DNA from: Verrucomicrobiia bacterium
Lineage (GTDB): Bacteria > Verrucomicrobiota > Verrucomicrobiia > Verrucomicrobiales > Akkermansiaceae
Reading direction: 5' to 3'
Length of the DNA: 12,834 bases
Assembly (NCBI GenBank): GCA_947460915.1
Contig: CANHKJ010000064.1
Location: 1 to 12,834, forward strand
The stretch's first letter is position 1. The number at the start of each line of letters is the position of its first letter. Below, piece after piece: positions 1 through 7,877 of the stretch. The notes under the pieces are model-generated. The model did not search any database and had not been told where the DNA came from. It saw only the letters and a list, made by a program, of their open reading frames with translations. Made by a program: the position numbers and the translations under genes.

Positions 1-52
1 ATAAAAGAATCGTCAATTCCACAAATTTCCTGCTTTTCCTGAGATCAATATC

Positions 53-3000
53 ATGCAAGATGTCCCAGCCCGAATGGATGATCGATACGAAATACGAGGA
101 AAAGTTGGCCAAGGTGGAATTGGAGCGGTCTATCGCGCCTATGACAAAAACTTGAGCCGCGAAGTAGCCGTCAAACGCATTCTTCCCGAAGGAGGCGCTC
201 ATTTAGAAAAAGAAGCAACACGCCAACTCACGAAAGAGGCGGGAGCTCTCTCTGCGTTGCAACATCCTCACATTGTGACCATTTATGATGTCGGGATCGA
301 TGAAGACGGCCCCTACGTAGTAATGGAATTATTGAATGGCAAGACCATTGACGAGGTTGTAGAAAAAGCGAGCTTCACATGGCAGGACTTCAGAGAATTC
401 GCGCTGCAAACACAAGAGGCCCTCGTCGCCGCTCAAGACATGACTTTGGTCCACCGCGACCTCAAGCCCACTAACGTCATGCTCACCTGGCTCCCTTCTG
501 GTAAATTTCAGGTGAAAATCGTCGACTTTGGATTGGCAAAATTCAGCCCCAAACCTTCGCTGCAAACGATCGACCAGAAAGACTCCATCTTTGGTTCGAT
601 CTTTTTCATGTCCCCAGAGCAATTTGAACGCACAGAGCTCGATTTCCGCACCGACATGTATTCCATTGGTTGCGTTTACTACTATGCTCTGACCGGAGTT
701 TACCCCTTCAACGGAGAAACCGGGCCACAGGTCATGGTCGCTCACCTCGACCACCGCGTCTATCCGCTCAACGAAATTCGCCCTGATCTCCCACGTTGGG
801 TATGTGACTGGGTCATGTGGCACATCAATCGCCTTCCTGACCATCGCCCCAAAAATGCACGTGAGGCACTCGGCCTATTCCTCCAGAGCGACCTTAATGC
901 TGGACAGCAAGCCTTTCAATCCGAGGCCCAAACAGCCATCTCGAAGCCCGAGCTCGCAACACAGGCGACTCCCATCGCGCAAAATCCTATCGCTGCGGCA
1001 AATTCAGCCATCACAGCACTGATCAAAACTGCGCCCCAGCCGATCCTGCCACCTGAGGGCTTTGGCAGACCCAGTATTCACACCGCGTCTCAGCCCAATA
1101 TGCAACACTCGAGCGATTCTACGGCAGCGCCCAATGCTCCCGCTCCTGCCGCTGTCGTAACGCCGACAACAACCCCGGTTCCCGTTGCCCCTTCCAATCC
1201 GAAGCCTACACCAGATTTAGCACAAATTCTCAAAGTTGCCGAGGTGGAACCTCAACCTGAAGCAAGCACACCTACCGAGATCGTGGTTGTCGCAGCATCA
1301 ACTTCCGAACTATCGGCCTTGCCCAAGCCTGCACCCGCTGCGATAATCCCAACATCTTCCTCCACAGAAGAAACCGTTTCTAATCAAATAACAGCAACCC
1401 CTACAGCTGGCATCATCTCCGAGGCAGTTCCTTCAACCGTTATTGCCACGGCAGCTACAAAAACTCTCACCAAATCCCCAAACGCCCTCATTATGGACCA
1501 AGGCACACCCAAACCAAAACCACGACTTCTCATTCCAGGAGCTAAACCAGTAGCGGCACCTGCAATACCCGTAGCGGCACCTGCATTACCAGTAGCAGAA
1601 CCTGCAATACCCGTAGCGGCACCTGCAATACCCGTAGCGGCACCTGCAATACCGGTAGCGGCACCTGCAATACCCGTAGCAGTATCTGCAATACCCGCAG
1701 CAGCACCTGCAATACCCGTAGCGGCACCTGCAATACCCGTAGCGGCACCTGCAATACCCGTAGCGGCACCTGCAATACCCGTAGCGGCACCTGCAATACC
1801 CGTAGCAGCACCTGCAATACCCGTAGCGGCATCTGCTGGTGTCCCTATTGCGCCCCCACCCATCATCCAGCCAGCAGCATCAACACCCCCAGCTGCCACT
1901 GTTTCAAAACCTGTCTTGCAAGTTGGACACAATCCGATTGCCATCGCGCGCCCTATTGCCACCGCTACACCTACCGCTCAAGGTCCACAAACATCAGCAA
2001 TCAAGGCCACCGTGCCGATTCTTGCGACGAAAGCGCCGATTGCTAGCCCCTCCGCTGCAAATCAAGCACCCAGCCTCAGCGAAGCGCCTGCGACACAGCT
2101 CAGCATCACTGGACCCAAGGAGAAAAAAGGCCTCAGTAATGGCGCCAAAGCCTCTCTTGCCGTCACACTCGGCCTCATCACGATCATTCTCGCATTTGTG
2201 TTTTTAGCCAAACGCAGCGAAGGAAAAATCAACAAACGCTACAACGAGCTTGTCGCCCTTGCAGCTACACCTGGGACCTCAGAGTTAGAAGTTAATGAAA
2301 AAGATCTTCAAATCCTGCTCAACAACGTCACTAGTATCGCCTCGAACACCTCACGCGAGACAGTTTACAAAGCACTCTTCATTGCCAAGGCTACCGATAG
2401 CACCGATGTCGATGACATGCTTATCAAATATGCCACTACCGCCGCCATGCCTGAAGATATTCGAGTCAATCTCCTCCGTCGTGTCATTGGCGGCAGAAAG
2501 CACGAGGCAAGTGTCGATCCGCTGATTGCCTTTATCAATTCAAATCCCAAGCCCGAGAGTGCCAGCGCCGCTCTTGAAGCGATTCGTGGTATGGCCTCTG
2601 ATGCTCACTTCAAGCAATTGCTCTCCATTTTGGAATTCTCCCAAGACAACAACCTCCGCAAAAAAGCCGAAGAAGCCGTTGTCACGGTCTTGAATAAATC
2701 CAGTGATCGCATAGCCATGGGCGAATACTTGGGGACGTCCATACAAGCCGCAACCAGCCCAGAAATCAAACAAGCCCTGCTCCGTGTATACAGCGCTACG
2801 GGATCAGAAAATGCAAAAACCGCAATCAAAGAAGCACTGAAGTCATCTGACAAAACCATGCAGATTGCCGCAGCTGCCGCTTTTAAAAATTGGCCTAACG
2901 ATGAAATGTTTAGCTCCATCATTGAGCAAATTTCCAGTAGCGATGACGAAAACGTGCGGACTCGCATGTTCCAAGCCGCAAGAGAATTTCTCGCCCAAGA

Positions 3001-3241
3001 TTCCGATCGCTCAGACAAAGACGCTCAGCCTCTCTGGACGGCACTCAGCAAAGTCGCCAAAACAGCCGAAGAACAAGAATCCATTGTCCGCGGTCTGGTC
3101 ACTCACCACCCCACGACTTGGGCGCTCGACATCATCAAAAACTTCTATGAGACCTCCGAGTATGATCGCGTTATCGATATCTCAGACCGTGCGATGGAGA
3201 AGCTCAAATCTGCCAAGGAAGACAAAGCAGAAAAAGAATAA
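53..3241 (+). CDS. Transmembrane Ser/Thr protein kinase with Pro/Ala repeat linker and C-terminal helical-repeat domain
   Basis: This is a Hanks-type serine/threonine kinase that would phosphorylate protein substrates in the cytoplasm. The kinase domain spans about residues 11-280 and its motifs are complete: Gly loop GQGGIGAVY (19-27), Lys41 in VAVKR, Glu62, HRDLKPTN (134-141), DFG (158-160), SPEQ (187-190, in place of APE) and Asp201. It appears catalytically active. Residues ~281-686 form a low-complexity Pro/Ala/Thr linker that includes 14 heptapeptide repeats. One membrane segment lies at ~701-719, flanked by Lys/Arg. Residues ~740-1050 are rich in short amphipathic helices with a HEAT-like look and should lie outside the cytoplasm. 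No PASTA, WD40 or TPR sensor was recognised. ATG 53 is used; ATG 74 (residue 8) is an equally possible start because no ribosome binding site decides. sufT starts 46 bp downstream. The kinase call is very secure; the HEAT-like label is inference from pattern. Confidence 0.95.
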   Translation: MQDVPARMDDRYEIRGKVGQGGIGAVYRAYDKNLSREVAVKRILPEGGAHLEKEATRQLTKEAGALSALQHPHIVTIYDVGIDEDGPYVVMELLNGKTIDEVVEKASFTWQDFREFALQTQEALVAAQDMTLVHRDLKPTNVMLTWLPSGKFQVKIVDFGLAKFSPKPSLQTIDQKDSIFGSIFFMSPEQFERTELDFRTDMYSIGCVYYYALTGVYPFNGETGPQVMVAHLDHRVYPLNEIRPDLPRWVCDWVMWHINRLPDHRPKNAREALGLFLQSDLNAGQQAFQSEAQTAISKPELATQATPIAQNPIAAANSAITALIKTAPQPILPPEGFGRPSIHTASQPNMQHSSDSTAAPNAPAPAAVVTPTTTPVPVAPSNPKPTPDLAQILKVAEVEPQPEASTPTEIVVVAASTSELSALPKPAPAAIIPTSSSTEETVSNQITATPTAGIISEAVPSTVIATAATKTLTKSPNALIMDQGTPKPKPRLLIPGAKPVAAPAIPVAAPALPVAEPAIPVAAPAIPVAAPAIPVAAPAIPVAVSAIPAAAPAIPVAAPAIPVAAPAIPVAAPAIPVAAPAIPVAAPAIPVAASAGVPIAPPPIIQPAASTPPAATVSKPVLQVGHNPIAIARPIATATPTAQGPQTSAIKATVPILATKAPIASPSAANQAPSLSEAPATQLSITGPKEKKGLSNGAKASLAVTLGLITIILAFVFLAKRSEGKINKRYNELVALAATPGTSELEVNEKDLQILLNNVTSIASNTSRETVYKALFIAKATDSTDVDDMLIKYATTAAMPEDIRVNLLRRVIGGRKHEASVDPLIAFINSNPKPESASAALEAIRGMASDAHFKQLLSILEFSQDNNLRKKAEEAVVTVLNKSSDRIAMGEYLGTSIQAATSPEIKQALLRVYSATGSENAKTAIKEALKSSDKTMQIAAAAAFKNWPNDEMFSSIIEQISSSDDENVRTRMFQAAREFLAQDSDRSDKDAQPLWTALSKVAKTAEEQESIVRGLVTHHPTTWALDIIKNFYETSEYDRVIDISDRAMEKLKSAKEDKAEKE
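1547..1840 (+). repeat. In-frame 21-bp tandem repeat, 14 units (PVAAPAI heptapeptide)
   Basis: Fourteen adjoining 21-bp units encode kinase residues 499-596. Nine units read exactly PVAAPAI. The variants are PVAAPAL (unit 2), PVAEPAI (3), PVAVSAI (7), PAAAPAI (8) and PVAASAG (14). Units 9-12 (1715-1798) are identical at the nucleotide level, and so are units 4-5, which points to recent duplication by slippage or unequal recombination. Because the unit is a multiple of three, copy-number change alters linker length without breaking the frame. The product is a Pro/Ala-rich, probably extended spacer between the kinase domain and the membrane segment. There are no spacers, so this is not a CRISPR array. 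Confidence 0.97.
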
Positions 3242-3287
3242 TTCCTCCCTCTATTGACAAACATCCCGATCTAGCGAAGCTAACTCC

Positions 3288-3833
3288 ATGCACGAAGAAA
3301 TCACACTCTCACGCGACGTCGATGCCATCCAGATTCCCAGCGGTGACAGCCTCACTCTGCCCATCGGCACCGTCGTTTACATCACACAGCGCCTCGGCGG
3401 CACCTACACCGTAGCCACCTCGGCCGGGCTAGCGCGCATTTCCTCTAAAGATGCCGACGCTCTCGGCATCAATCCCGAGGCGGAACAGAAAAAATCAGAA
3501 GAAATCGAACGACTCAAGGACGCCCCGCTCGAAGAGCAAGTCTGGGCTCAACTCAAAGGCGTCTTCGACCCAGAAATCCCCGTTGACATTGTCAACCTCG
3601 GCCTCGTCTATGATTGTGCTCTCGAAAAACATGACGGCAAAACCGTTGCTCTTGTCAAAATGACGCTCACAGCTCCCGGTTGCGGCATGGGTCCTGTGAT
3701 TGCTGCTGATGCACAAGCACGCCTGATGTCACTGCCAGACATTGACGAAGCACGCGTCGATCTCGTTTGGGATCCCGCATGGAATCAAGACATGATCTCT
3801 GAAGAAGGGCGCATGATCCTCGGCATGGTCTAA
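3288..3833 (+). CDS. sufT: SufT-type Fe-S cluster assembly protein (MIP18/DUF59 domain)
   Basis: SufT proteins help deliver or mature Fe-S clusters as an accessory to the SUF pathway in the cytoplasm. The 181-residue length fits the long SufT form. The N-terminal part carries the family pattern with GTVVYITQRLGGTYTV (27-42) and DADALG (55-60). The MIP18/DUF59 domain covers ~83-180, with DPEIPVDIVNLGLVYD (94-109) and the hallmark MTLTAPGCGMG (125-135), whose Cys132 is the conserved cysteine. The end, WDPAWNQDMISEEGR, is also typical. It lies between the kinase and a small exported protein, with 46 and 14 bp gaps. No other suf genes are in view, so it stands apart from a suf operon here. No Shine-Dalgarno sequence precedes ATG 3288. 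A TTGACA at 3254-3259 could be a -35 element but lacks a good -10 partner. Confidence 0.93.
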   Translation: MHEEITLSRDVDAIQIPSGDSLTLPIGTVVYITQRLGGTYTVATSAGLARISSKDADALGINPEAEQKKSEEIERLKDAPLEEQVWAQLKGVFDPEIPVDIVNLGLVYDCALEKHDGKTVALVKMTLTAPGCGMGPVIAADAQARLMSLPDIDEARVDLVWDPAWNQDMISEEGRMILGMV

Positions 3834-3847
3834 CACTATATATACTC

Positions 3848-4462
3848 ATGAATTCCTCACGCTCCAACCTTGTCTATCGCTTTGCCTCCTTGCTGGCTTT
3901 GTGCTTAATCACAAGCCAGTGCGCTGAGAAAAAAGTCACCAATGCCGCTTCCGAGACATCCCGTCCGCGCACACTCACAGAAAGGCTCAACAGCAAAGAA
4001 AAACAAGGATATTTCAAGGACTCCGAGGGCAACTGGAAAGCCAACAGTAACAAGCGCAGCAGCTTTGAGTCTGCCGGACAAGCGTCCATGGGCAAAAAAG
4101 ACTTCAATACCAAAAAATTCAATCCCGGCAACTACGAGAAGAAATCGTGGTGGGGAAACCGCGAATACAAACCGCAGCAGTATGCGGGTAATACTGATGC
4201 CAGTCGCTTCGCCACCACCGCACGCGATTCAGGAAAAAGCGCGGCCGAGGCTGGCAATTCCTCCTTTTTCTCCGGGAAAAAAATCGAATCCAATCGCATC
4301 GCACGCCAAGGCGCTCTCGAAGAGTCTGCATCCGGACTTACCCGCCCCAGCGATGCCGAAACGGATCTGCGACGCAAGGTTTACCAAGAACCCGATATCA
4401 TCGACTGGCGAGAGCAACGCGCCCTCCAGATCAACGATACGAAATCGTGGTTACGCAAATAA
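3848..4462 (+). CDS. Small exported protein, possible lipoprotein, unknown function
   Basis: I do not recognise a family for this 204-residue protein. It has an N-terminal signal: Arg at 5 and 11, a hydrophobic stretch RFASLLALCLITS, then Cys25 in ITSQC. That could be a lipobox, but Gln at -1 is atypical, so signal peptidase I cleavage or a different processing site is possible. The mature part is very polar, Lys/Ser/Asn-rich and probably poorly structured in the middle. It has aromatic patches (GYFKDSEGNWK, KKSWWGNREY) and an acidic/basic C-terminus ending in KSWLRK. It starts 14 bp after the sufT stop, so co-transcription is likely. An AT-rich TATATA/TATACT run sits directly before the ATG without a matching -35, so I do not call a promoter. 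Real coding is supported by ORF length, signal peptide and operon position. Confidence 0.8.
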   Translation: MNSSRSNLVYRFASLLALCLITSQCAEKKVTNAASETSRPRTLTERLNSKEKQGYFKDSEGNWKANSNKRSSFESAGQASMGKKDFNTKKFNPGNYEKKSWWGNREYKPQQYAGNTDASRFATTARDSGKSAAEAGNSSFFSGKKIESNRIARQGALEESASGLTRPSDAETDLRRKVYQEPDIIDWREQRALQINDTKSWLRK

Positions 4463-4485
4463 GCCGCTCCTGTATTTCGCTTGCT

Positions 4486-5427
4486 ATGCAAATCATCACG
4501 GCTACCGACGTCCAATTTCAGCTTTGCTGGGACACACTCATCCCCCACCTGCGCCACACCTACGCCAGCAAGTTCACCATGCCACAGCGCCAAGTCATGC
4601 GACTCTCTGCGGATGCTGGCAACCACGATGCATTTGCGCTTCTTCCCTCGTGGAACGATGAAGTTATCGCGCTGAAAGCCTTTACATATTTCCCGCAAAA
4701 CACCGCGCCCCATTCATCACTCTATTCGCAGATTCTCCTCTTTGATCGGCAACACGGCGAACCGCTCGCCCTAGTCGAAGGCCGCAGCGTTACCTTTTGG
4801 CGCACCGCTGGTATTTCTGCCCTCGCATCGCAATTACTCTCCCGCGAGGACTCATCAACCCTGCTCTTACTCGGCACCGGCAACCTCGTGCCCTACATCA
4901 TCCGCGCTCATTGTAGCGTGCGCCCCATCAAGCGCGTCGTACTGTGGGGACGCAATGCACAGAAAGCCCAAGCCTGTCTCGATGCCATCGCTAGTGAACT
5001 ACCGGGCACTCACTTCGCTGTCGCTACCGATCTCTGTGAGGCCTGCGCCAGCGCCGATGTCATCGTCAGCGCCACAGGCTCACATGAAGTTCTGCTGCAC
5101 GGATCTTGGATCCAGCCAGGCACTCATGTCGATCTTTTAGGAAATCATCATGCCGACCATCGCGAGTGTGATTCCGCCCTCGTCACCTCCGCACAAGTTT
5201 ACGTCGATACCTACCTGAACTGCCTCAAGGAAGCGGGCGAAATCCTCATCCCCATTGCAGAGGGCGTTTTTCATCGCGATGACATCCGTGGTGAACTCGC
5301 CGATCTCTGTGCAGGTCGTTGCCCTGCTCGACAATCATCCAGCGACATCACTTTGTTCAAATCCGTCGGCGCAGCACTCGGCGACCTCGCCACCGCCCAC
5401 GCCGTCTACAAGAAAAAAACCTGTTAG
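4486..5427 (+). CDS. Delta(1)-pyrroline-2-carboxylate reductase family protein (ornithine cyclodeaminase/mu-crystallin superfamily)
   Basis: This is a probable NAD(P)H-dependent cyclic imine reductase. The family converts delta(1)-pyrroline-2-carboxylate to L-proline, as in trans-3-hydroxyproline or D-amino acid use. The 313 residues show a substrate half with Lys64 (LKAFTYFP) and Arg106 (FWRTAG), and a Rossmann segment with LLLLGTGNL (126-134) and WGRNAQKA. These are followed by DVIVSATGS (191-199), VDLLGN (215-220), EAGEILIPIAEG (249-260), ELADLCAGR (270-278) and FKSVGAALGDLATA (291-304). The position that holds the catalytic Asp in true ornithine cyclodeaminases (GGD/GSD motif) reads GNHHADHRE here. 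That favours the pyrroline-2-carboxylate reductase branch over a cyclodeaminase. ATG 4486 is preferred over an in-frame GTG at 4447, which lies inside the preceding gene and would add 13 residues. The gap to that gene is 23 bp. The exact substrate is inference. Confidence 0.88.
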   Translation: MQIITATDVQFQLCWDTLIPHLRHTYASKFTMPQRQVMRLSADAGNHDAFALLPSWNDEVIALKAFTYFPQNTAPHSSLYSQILLFDRQHGEPLALVEGRSVTFWRTAGISALASQLLSREDSSTLLLLGTGNLVPYIIRAHCSVRPIKRVVLWGRNAQKAQACLDAIASELPGTHFAVATDLCEACASADVIVSATGSHEVLLHGSWIQPGTHVDLLGNHHADHRECDSALVTSAQVYVDTYLNCLKEAGEILIPIAEGVFHRDDIRGELADLCAGRCPARQSSSDITLFKSVGAALGDLATAHAVYKKKTC

Positions 5428-5481
5428 ACGAAGCGTTTTTTACACCCCATTTCGGCATCGGTGAAACGTAACCTCGCACGT

Positions 5482-5511
5482 ATCGGCAGCCTTTTCATAA
5501 CCTCTGCCGAT
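5482..5511. terminator. Candidate hairpin after the plus-strand gene block
   Basis: A perfect 8-bp inverted repeat, ATCGGCAG (5482-5489) and CTGCCGAT (5504-5511), encloses a 14-nt loop about 55 bp after the reductase stop. No T-run follows on either strand, so it is not a standard intrinsic terminator. A second weak element, an A6C/GT6 pair at 5414-5420 and 5435-5441, straddles the reductase stop codon and ends in a T-run, but its stem is almost all A-T. Either could help end plus-strand transcripts in this convergent gap, or act in RNA stability. Confidence 0.3.
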
Positions 5512-5569
5512 TGAACCACAAAAAATTCATACCATCGAAGTGAATCCGATGGCCTGATGTTAGATTCCC

Positions 5570-5596
5570 AAAAAACTACGCTGATTAGCGAGTTTT
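5570..5596 (-). terminator. Intrinsic terminator overlapping the stop codon of the 740-residue lipoprotein gene
   Basis: Read on the minus strand, AAAACT-CGCT pairs with AGCG-(T)-AGTTTT across a 4-nt loop AATC, and the stem runs into six T residues (plus-strand A-run 5570-5575). The ten paired positions have one bulged base. The TAA stop (5585-5587) lies in the loop/stem junction, so the hairpin begins inside the last codons. Position, stem and T-run all suit a Rho-independent terminator for the minus-strand pair. Confidence 0.72.
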
Positions 5597-7807
5597 GAAG
5601 TGAATGGTCGAGCGCGAGGTGCCGCTTTCTTCTCGGCTATGCAGTGTGAGTTCATCCATTTCCCCGAAGGCCTTGAGGCCGTCCATGATCATTTTTTTAT
5701 TTTCGGTGAAATCTTCTCCCGCACTTGGATTGCTTTCAAAGACCGCGTCTTTATTTTCGTCAACGGCCTTCACCCAATGCTCTGCACAGGCGCGTAGGGC
5801 ATCGAAGTCAACGCGCATAAACGCACCTGTTTTGCCCGATACGGAGCTACCAGCCTGCTTGGCTAGATCTACGGCATGATTCTTAGAGGTAGAAGCGACA
5901 AACCACTTGTCATCGAGAGTGACTGATGGTGCGAAGTCATCGGTGAAAAGCGGCCCCGCGAAGAACCAGGTAATCAAGCCATTGTCATTGGAGCTCATCG
6001 GCTTCGGCATCGCTTGCTCTTGCTCCATCATTTTGCTGACTTCCCCCATGATGCCTTCACCGCTCTGGTTAATTTTCTCCCAAGAGCTGACCAATTTACT
6101 GCGATCTTTGACGGGCTTCAGATAGGAAATGCGCGGAAATTTTCCGGACTTCACGAGCTCTTGCGGCACGCTCGGGATGGGTGGCATTTCACCGTTAAGG
6201 TCGATCACAAATGCCGTCTCGTTGCCTAAGCCAGCAGGAAAATCTGAGCTCATGGAATCCCATGCAGTGACGACATGATCGCTAAAGTTTTCGTCAAACA
6301 AGGTCACATATTGCTTAAAGGCGGCAAAGCTTTCATTCTCTTCACCAAGCTCCCATGTGCTAACGTTTTTCGTCATCGCATAGACAGTTTCTGCTAGAGA
6401 CTCAAGATACTCATTGGTCTTGATTGTGTAAGCAGGATTGGATGTCCAGTTGGCAAAAATGGCAACGTCTTTGCTATCGCCGATAGCACCTAGTTTATTG
6501 TTCGCAGATGCTATGATCGAAGGCATATTGCTGCCACCGAAGGTCTCCAGCTTGAAACCTTCTTCGAAGTAACCAACCATGCCCAGATCGCTGATCTTCA
6601 GAGAGCTACTCATTTCGCGCTCACGCTCTTTGACAACATCGAGCAAGGCCTCGATCTCACGGGTATCGACCTCACCGCTCGATGCGAGGGCATCACGGAA
6701 GGCATCAGTGAGATAAGAAATGCCGCTATTGTTGGTGATAGCCGATAGCACCGAACCCTTTGCATAACTCACGAATACAGGATTTTTCTCAAGGAAGGAA
6801 TCCACAAATTTCAGTGAGTCAGAGGTCGCGAAAGAGTCAGCGGGGGTAGCTGCCAGTTTCAGGTCTTCTTCACGACTACCGACGAAACCTACCACGTAGT
6901 CATTGACGGTGCCTGTGACCGCGATCACGTTTTTCTCACCGAGAAGGTTGAACAATTCATCCAAAGAAGCTTGATCCAGTTTCTCTTCAAGCATGCCCAT
7001 CAGGCCCTCATTGCTACGCCATTGGGCGACCAATTTCTTCCCAACCAGCTTGCTGCCCTTGAAACTACGTCCGTCTTTTTCAACCGTGATTTCCTCCAAC
7101 GCATCACCAAGTTCATTTTGCGAGGCGAGATCTCCAATTAAGCTCGAAAATGCCTGCTGGATTTTTTCCTGATTTTCTTTGGTGCATTTCACACCGAGGT
7201 AGGAGGGAGGCATTTCCGAGGCCTTGAGCAAAGCGAGGCCCGTTTCCGCATCCTGCACCAGCGCAATCTGTGAATAAATGGGATCAAGCGACTCAATGTC
7301 TGGCTCCTCTCCTTTTGCCGAAGAAATGATCGTTTCTAACAAGCTGCGGAATTGAAAGTAATTGCTGCGGTTTGAGGTCTGCATCAAGTGCCCCGTCTGC
7401 ACATCCGTGGACTTGCCCGTAGCGAGAAACAACTCATCACCGAGAAAATCTAGCGCAGTCATGCCACCAGTGCCGTCGCCAGACATCGTATCATCAAGGG
7501 CAGGATTCTGCGACTTGGCAAAGCCGAAAATTTTCGAAGCCTTGACGCGCTTCACGACTTCCTTGCCATTTTGCACGAGCACTAGAGTCTCCGTATCCTT
7601 GGGCAGCATTTGTGCAAATCCTAACTTGCTCGCGCGGTCTGCAGGTGCCACGGGTGGTGTAGTAGGCTGCTCGGGCACGACAATCTCGGCATCACTCGCT
7701 GCAGTATTGACGGGTGCTGTAGCTGGCGCTGGTGGCGTTTTTCTGCAAGAGGAGACGACCAGTGCGGCGGCAATAGGATAGGCGATGAGGGATATTTTGT
7801 TTTTCAT
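5585..7807 (-). CDS. Large lipoprotein of unknown function (740 aa)
   Basis: The start at 7807 gives a clean lipoprotein signal: MKNK, a hydrophobic run, and lipobox VVSSC with Cys21. The frame also opens from a TTG at 7834, but that adds nine residues ahead of the signal and is less likely. After the Cys comes a Pro/Ala/Thr-rich linker (~23-60) and then a long globular region without Cys-rich or transmembrane segments. The motifs I can see are generic: LPKDTETLVLVQNGKE, FLGDELFLATGK, NPVFVSYAKGS, DDKWFVASTSK and FMRVDFDALR. The alternation of 'value at risk' strands and short helices recalls DUF3352-type bacterial envelope proteins, but I cannot assert membership. It is probably anchored in the outer or inner membrane facing the periplasm. 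It follows the DUF1080 gene by 70 bp on the same strand and ends in the terminator at 5570-5596, so the two may form one transcript. Confidence 0.85.
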   Translation of the reverse strand: MKNKISLIAYPIAAALVVSSCRKTPPAPATAPVNTAASDAEIVVPEQPTTPPVAPADRASKLGFAQMLPKDTETLVLVQNGKEVVKRVKASKIFGFAKSQNPALDDTMSGDGTGGMTALDFLGDELFLATGKSTDVQTGHLMQTSNRSNYFQFRSLLETIISSAKGEEPDIESLDPIYSQIALVQDAETGLALLKASEMPPSYLGVKCTKENQEKIQQAFSSLIGDLASQNELGDALEEITVEKDGRSFKGSKLVGKKLVAQWRSNEGLMGMLEEKLDQASLDELFNLLGEKNVIAVTGTVNDYVVGFVGSREEDLKLAATPADSFATSDSLKFVDSFLEKNPVFVSYAKGSVLSAITNNSGISYLTDAFRDALASSGEVDTREIEALLDVVKEREREMSSSLKISDLGMVGYFEEGFKLETFGGSNMPSIIASANNKLGAIGDSKDVAIFANWTSNPAYTIKTNEYLESLAETVYAMTKNVSTWELGEENESFAAFKQYVTLFDENFSDHVVTAWDSMSSDFPAGLGNETAFVIDLNGEMPPIPSVPQELVKSGKFPRISYLKPVKDRSKLVSSWEKINQSGEGIMGEVSKMMEQEQAMPKPMSSNDNGLITWFFAGPLFTDDFAPSVTLDDKWFVASTSKNHAVDLAKQAGSSVSGKTGAFMRVDFDALRACAEHWVKAVDENKDAVFESNPSAGEDFTENKKMIMDGLKAFGEMDELTLHSREESGTSRSTIHFKTR

Positions 7808-7877
7808 GATGGCGTAGAGAGTTGATGTTACCAATTTCGGGAATGATGACGATTACAATGAGTTGGTGATTTTCCTA

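Noticed and set aside
329..844. 171-codon minus-strand open frame
   Set aside because: It lies entirely opposite the conserved kinase domain and shows no family motifs.
1547..1840. CRISPR-like regular repeats
   Set aside because: The 21-bp units abut with no spacers and translate as a heptapeptide inside the kinase.
1384..1962. 192-codon minus-strand open frame (and a 96-codon one in another frame) through the kinase repeat
   Set aside because: They are reverse readings of the 21-bp repeat, which gives stop-free periodic frames on both strands; the kinase frame explains the region.
3254..3282. Promoter with TTGACA before sufT
   Set aside because: No acceptable -10 at 16-18 bp spacing, and the implied start would fall on the ATG.
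4447..4485. GTG start giving 13 extra residues to the reductase
   Set aside because: It lies inside the preceding gene, and the family N-terminus begins close to ATG 4486.
3942..4661. 239-codon plus-strand open frame across the small exported protein and the reductase start
   Set aside because: Composition is Pro/Arg/Ser/His-rich out-of-frame reading, and it overlaps two better supported genes.
7808..7834. TTG start for the large lipoprotein
   Set aside because: It would put nine residues before a clean MKNK lipoprotein signal; ATG 7807 fits better.
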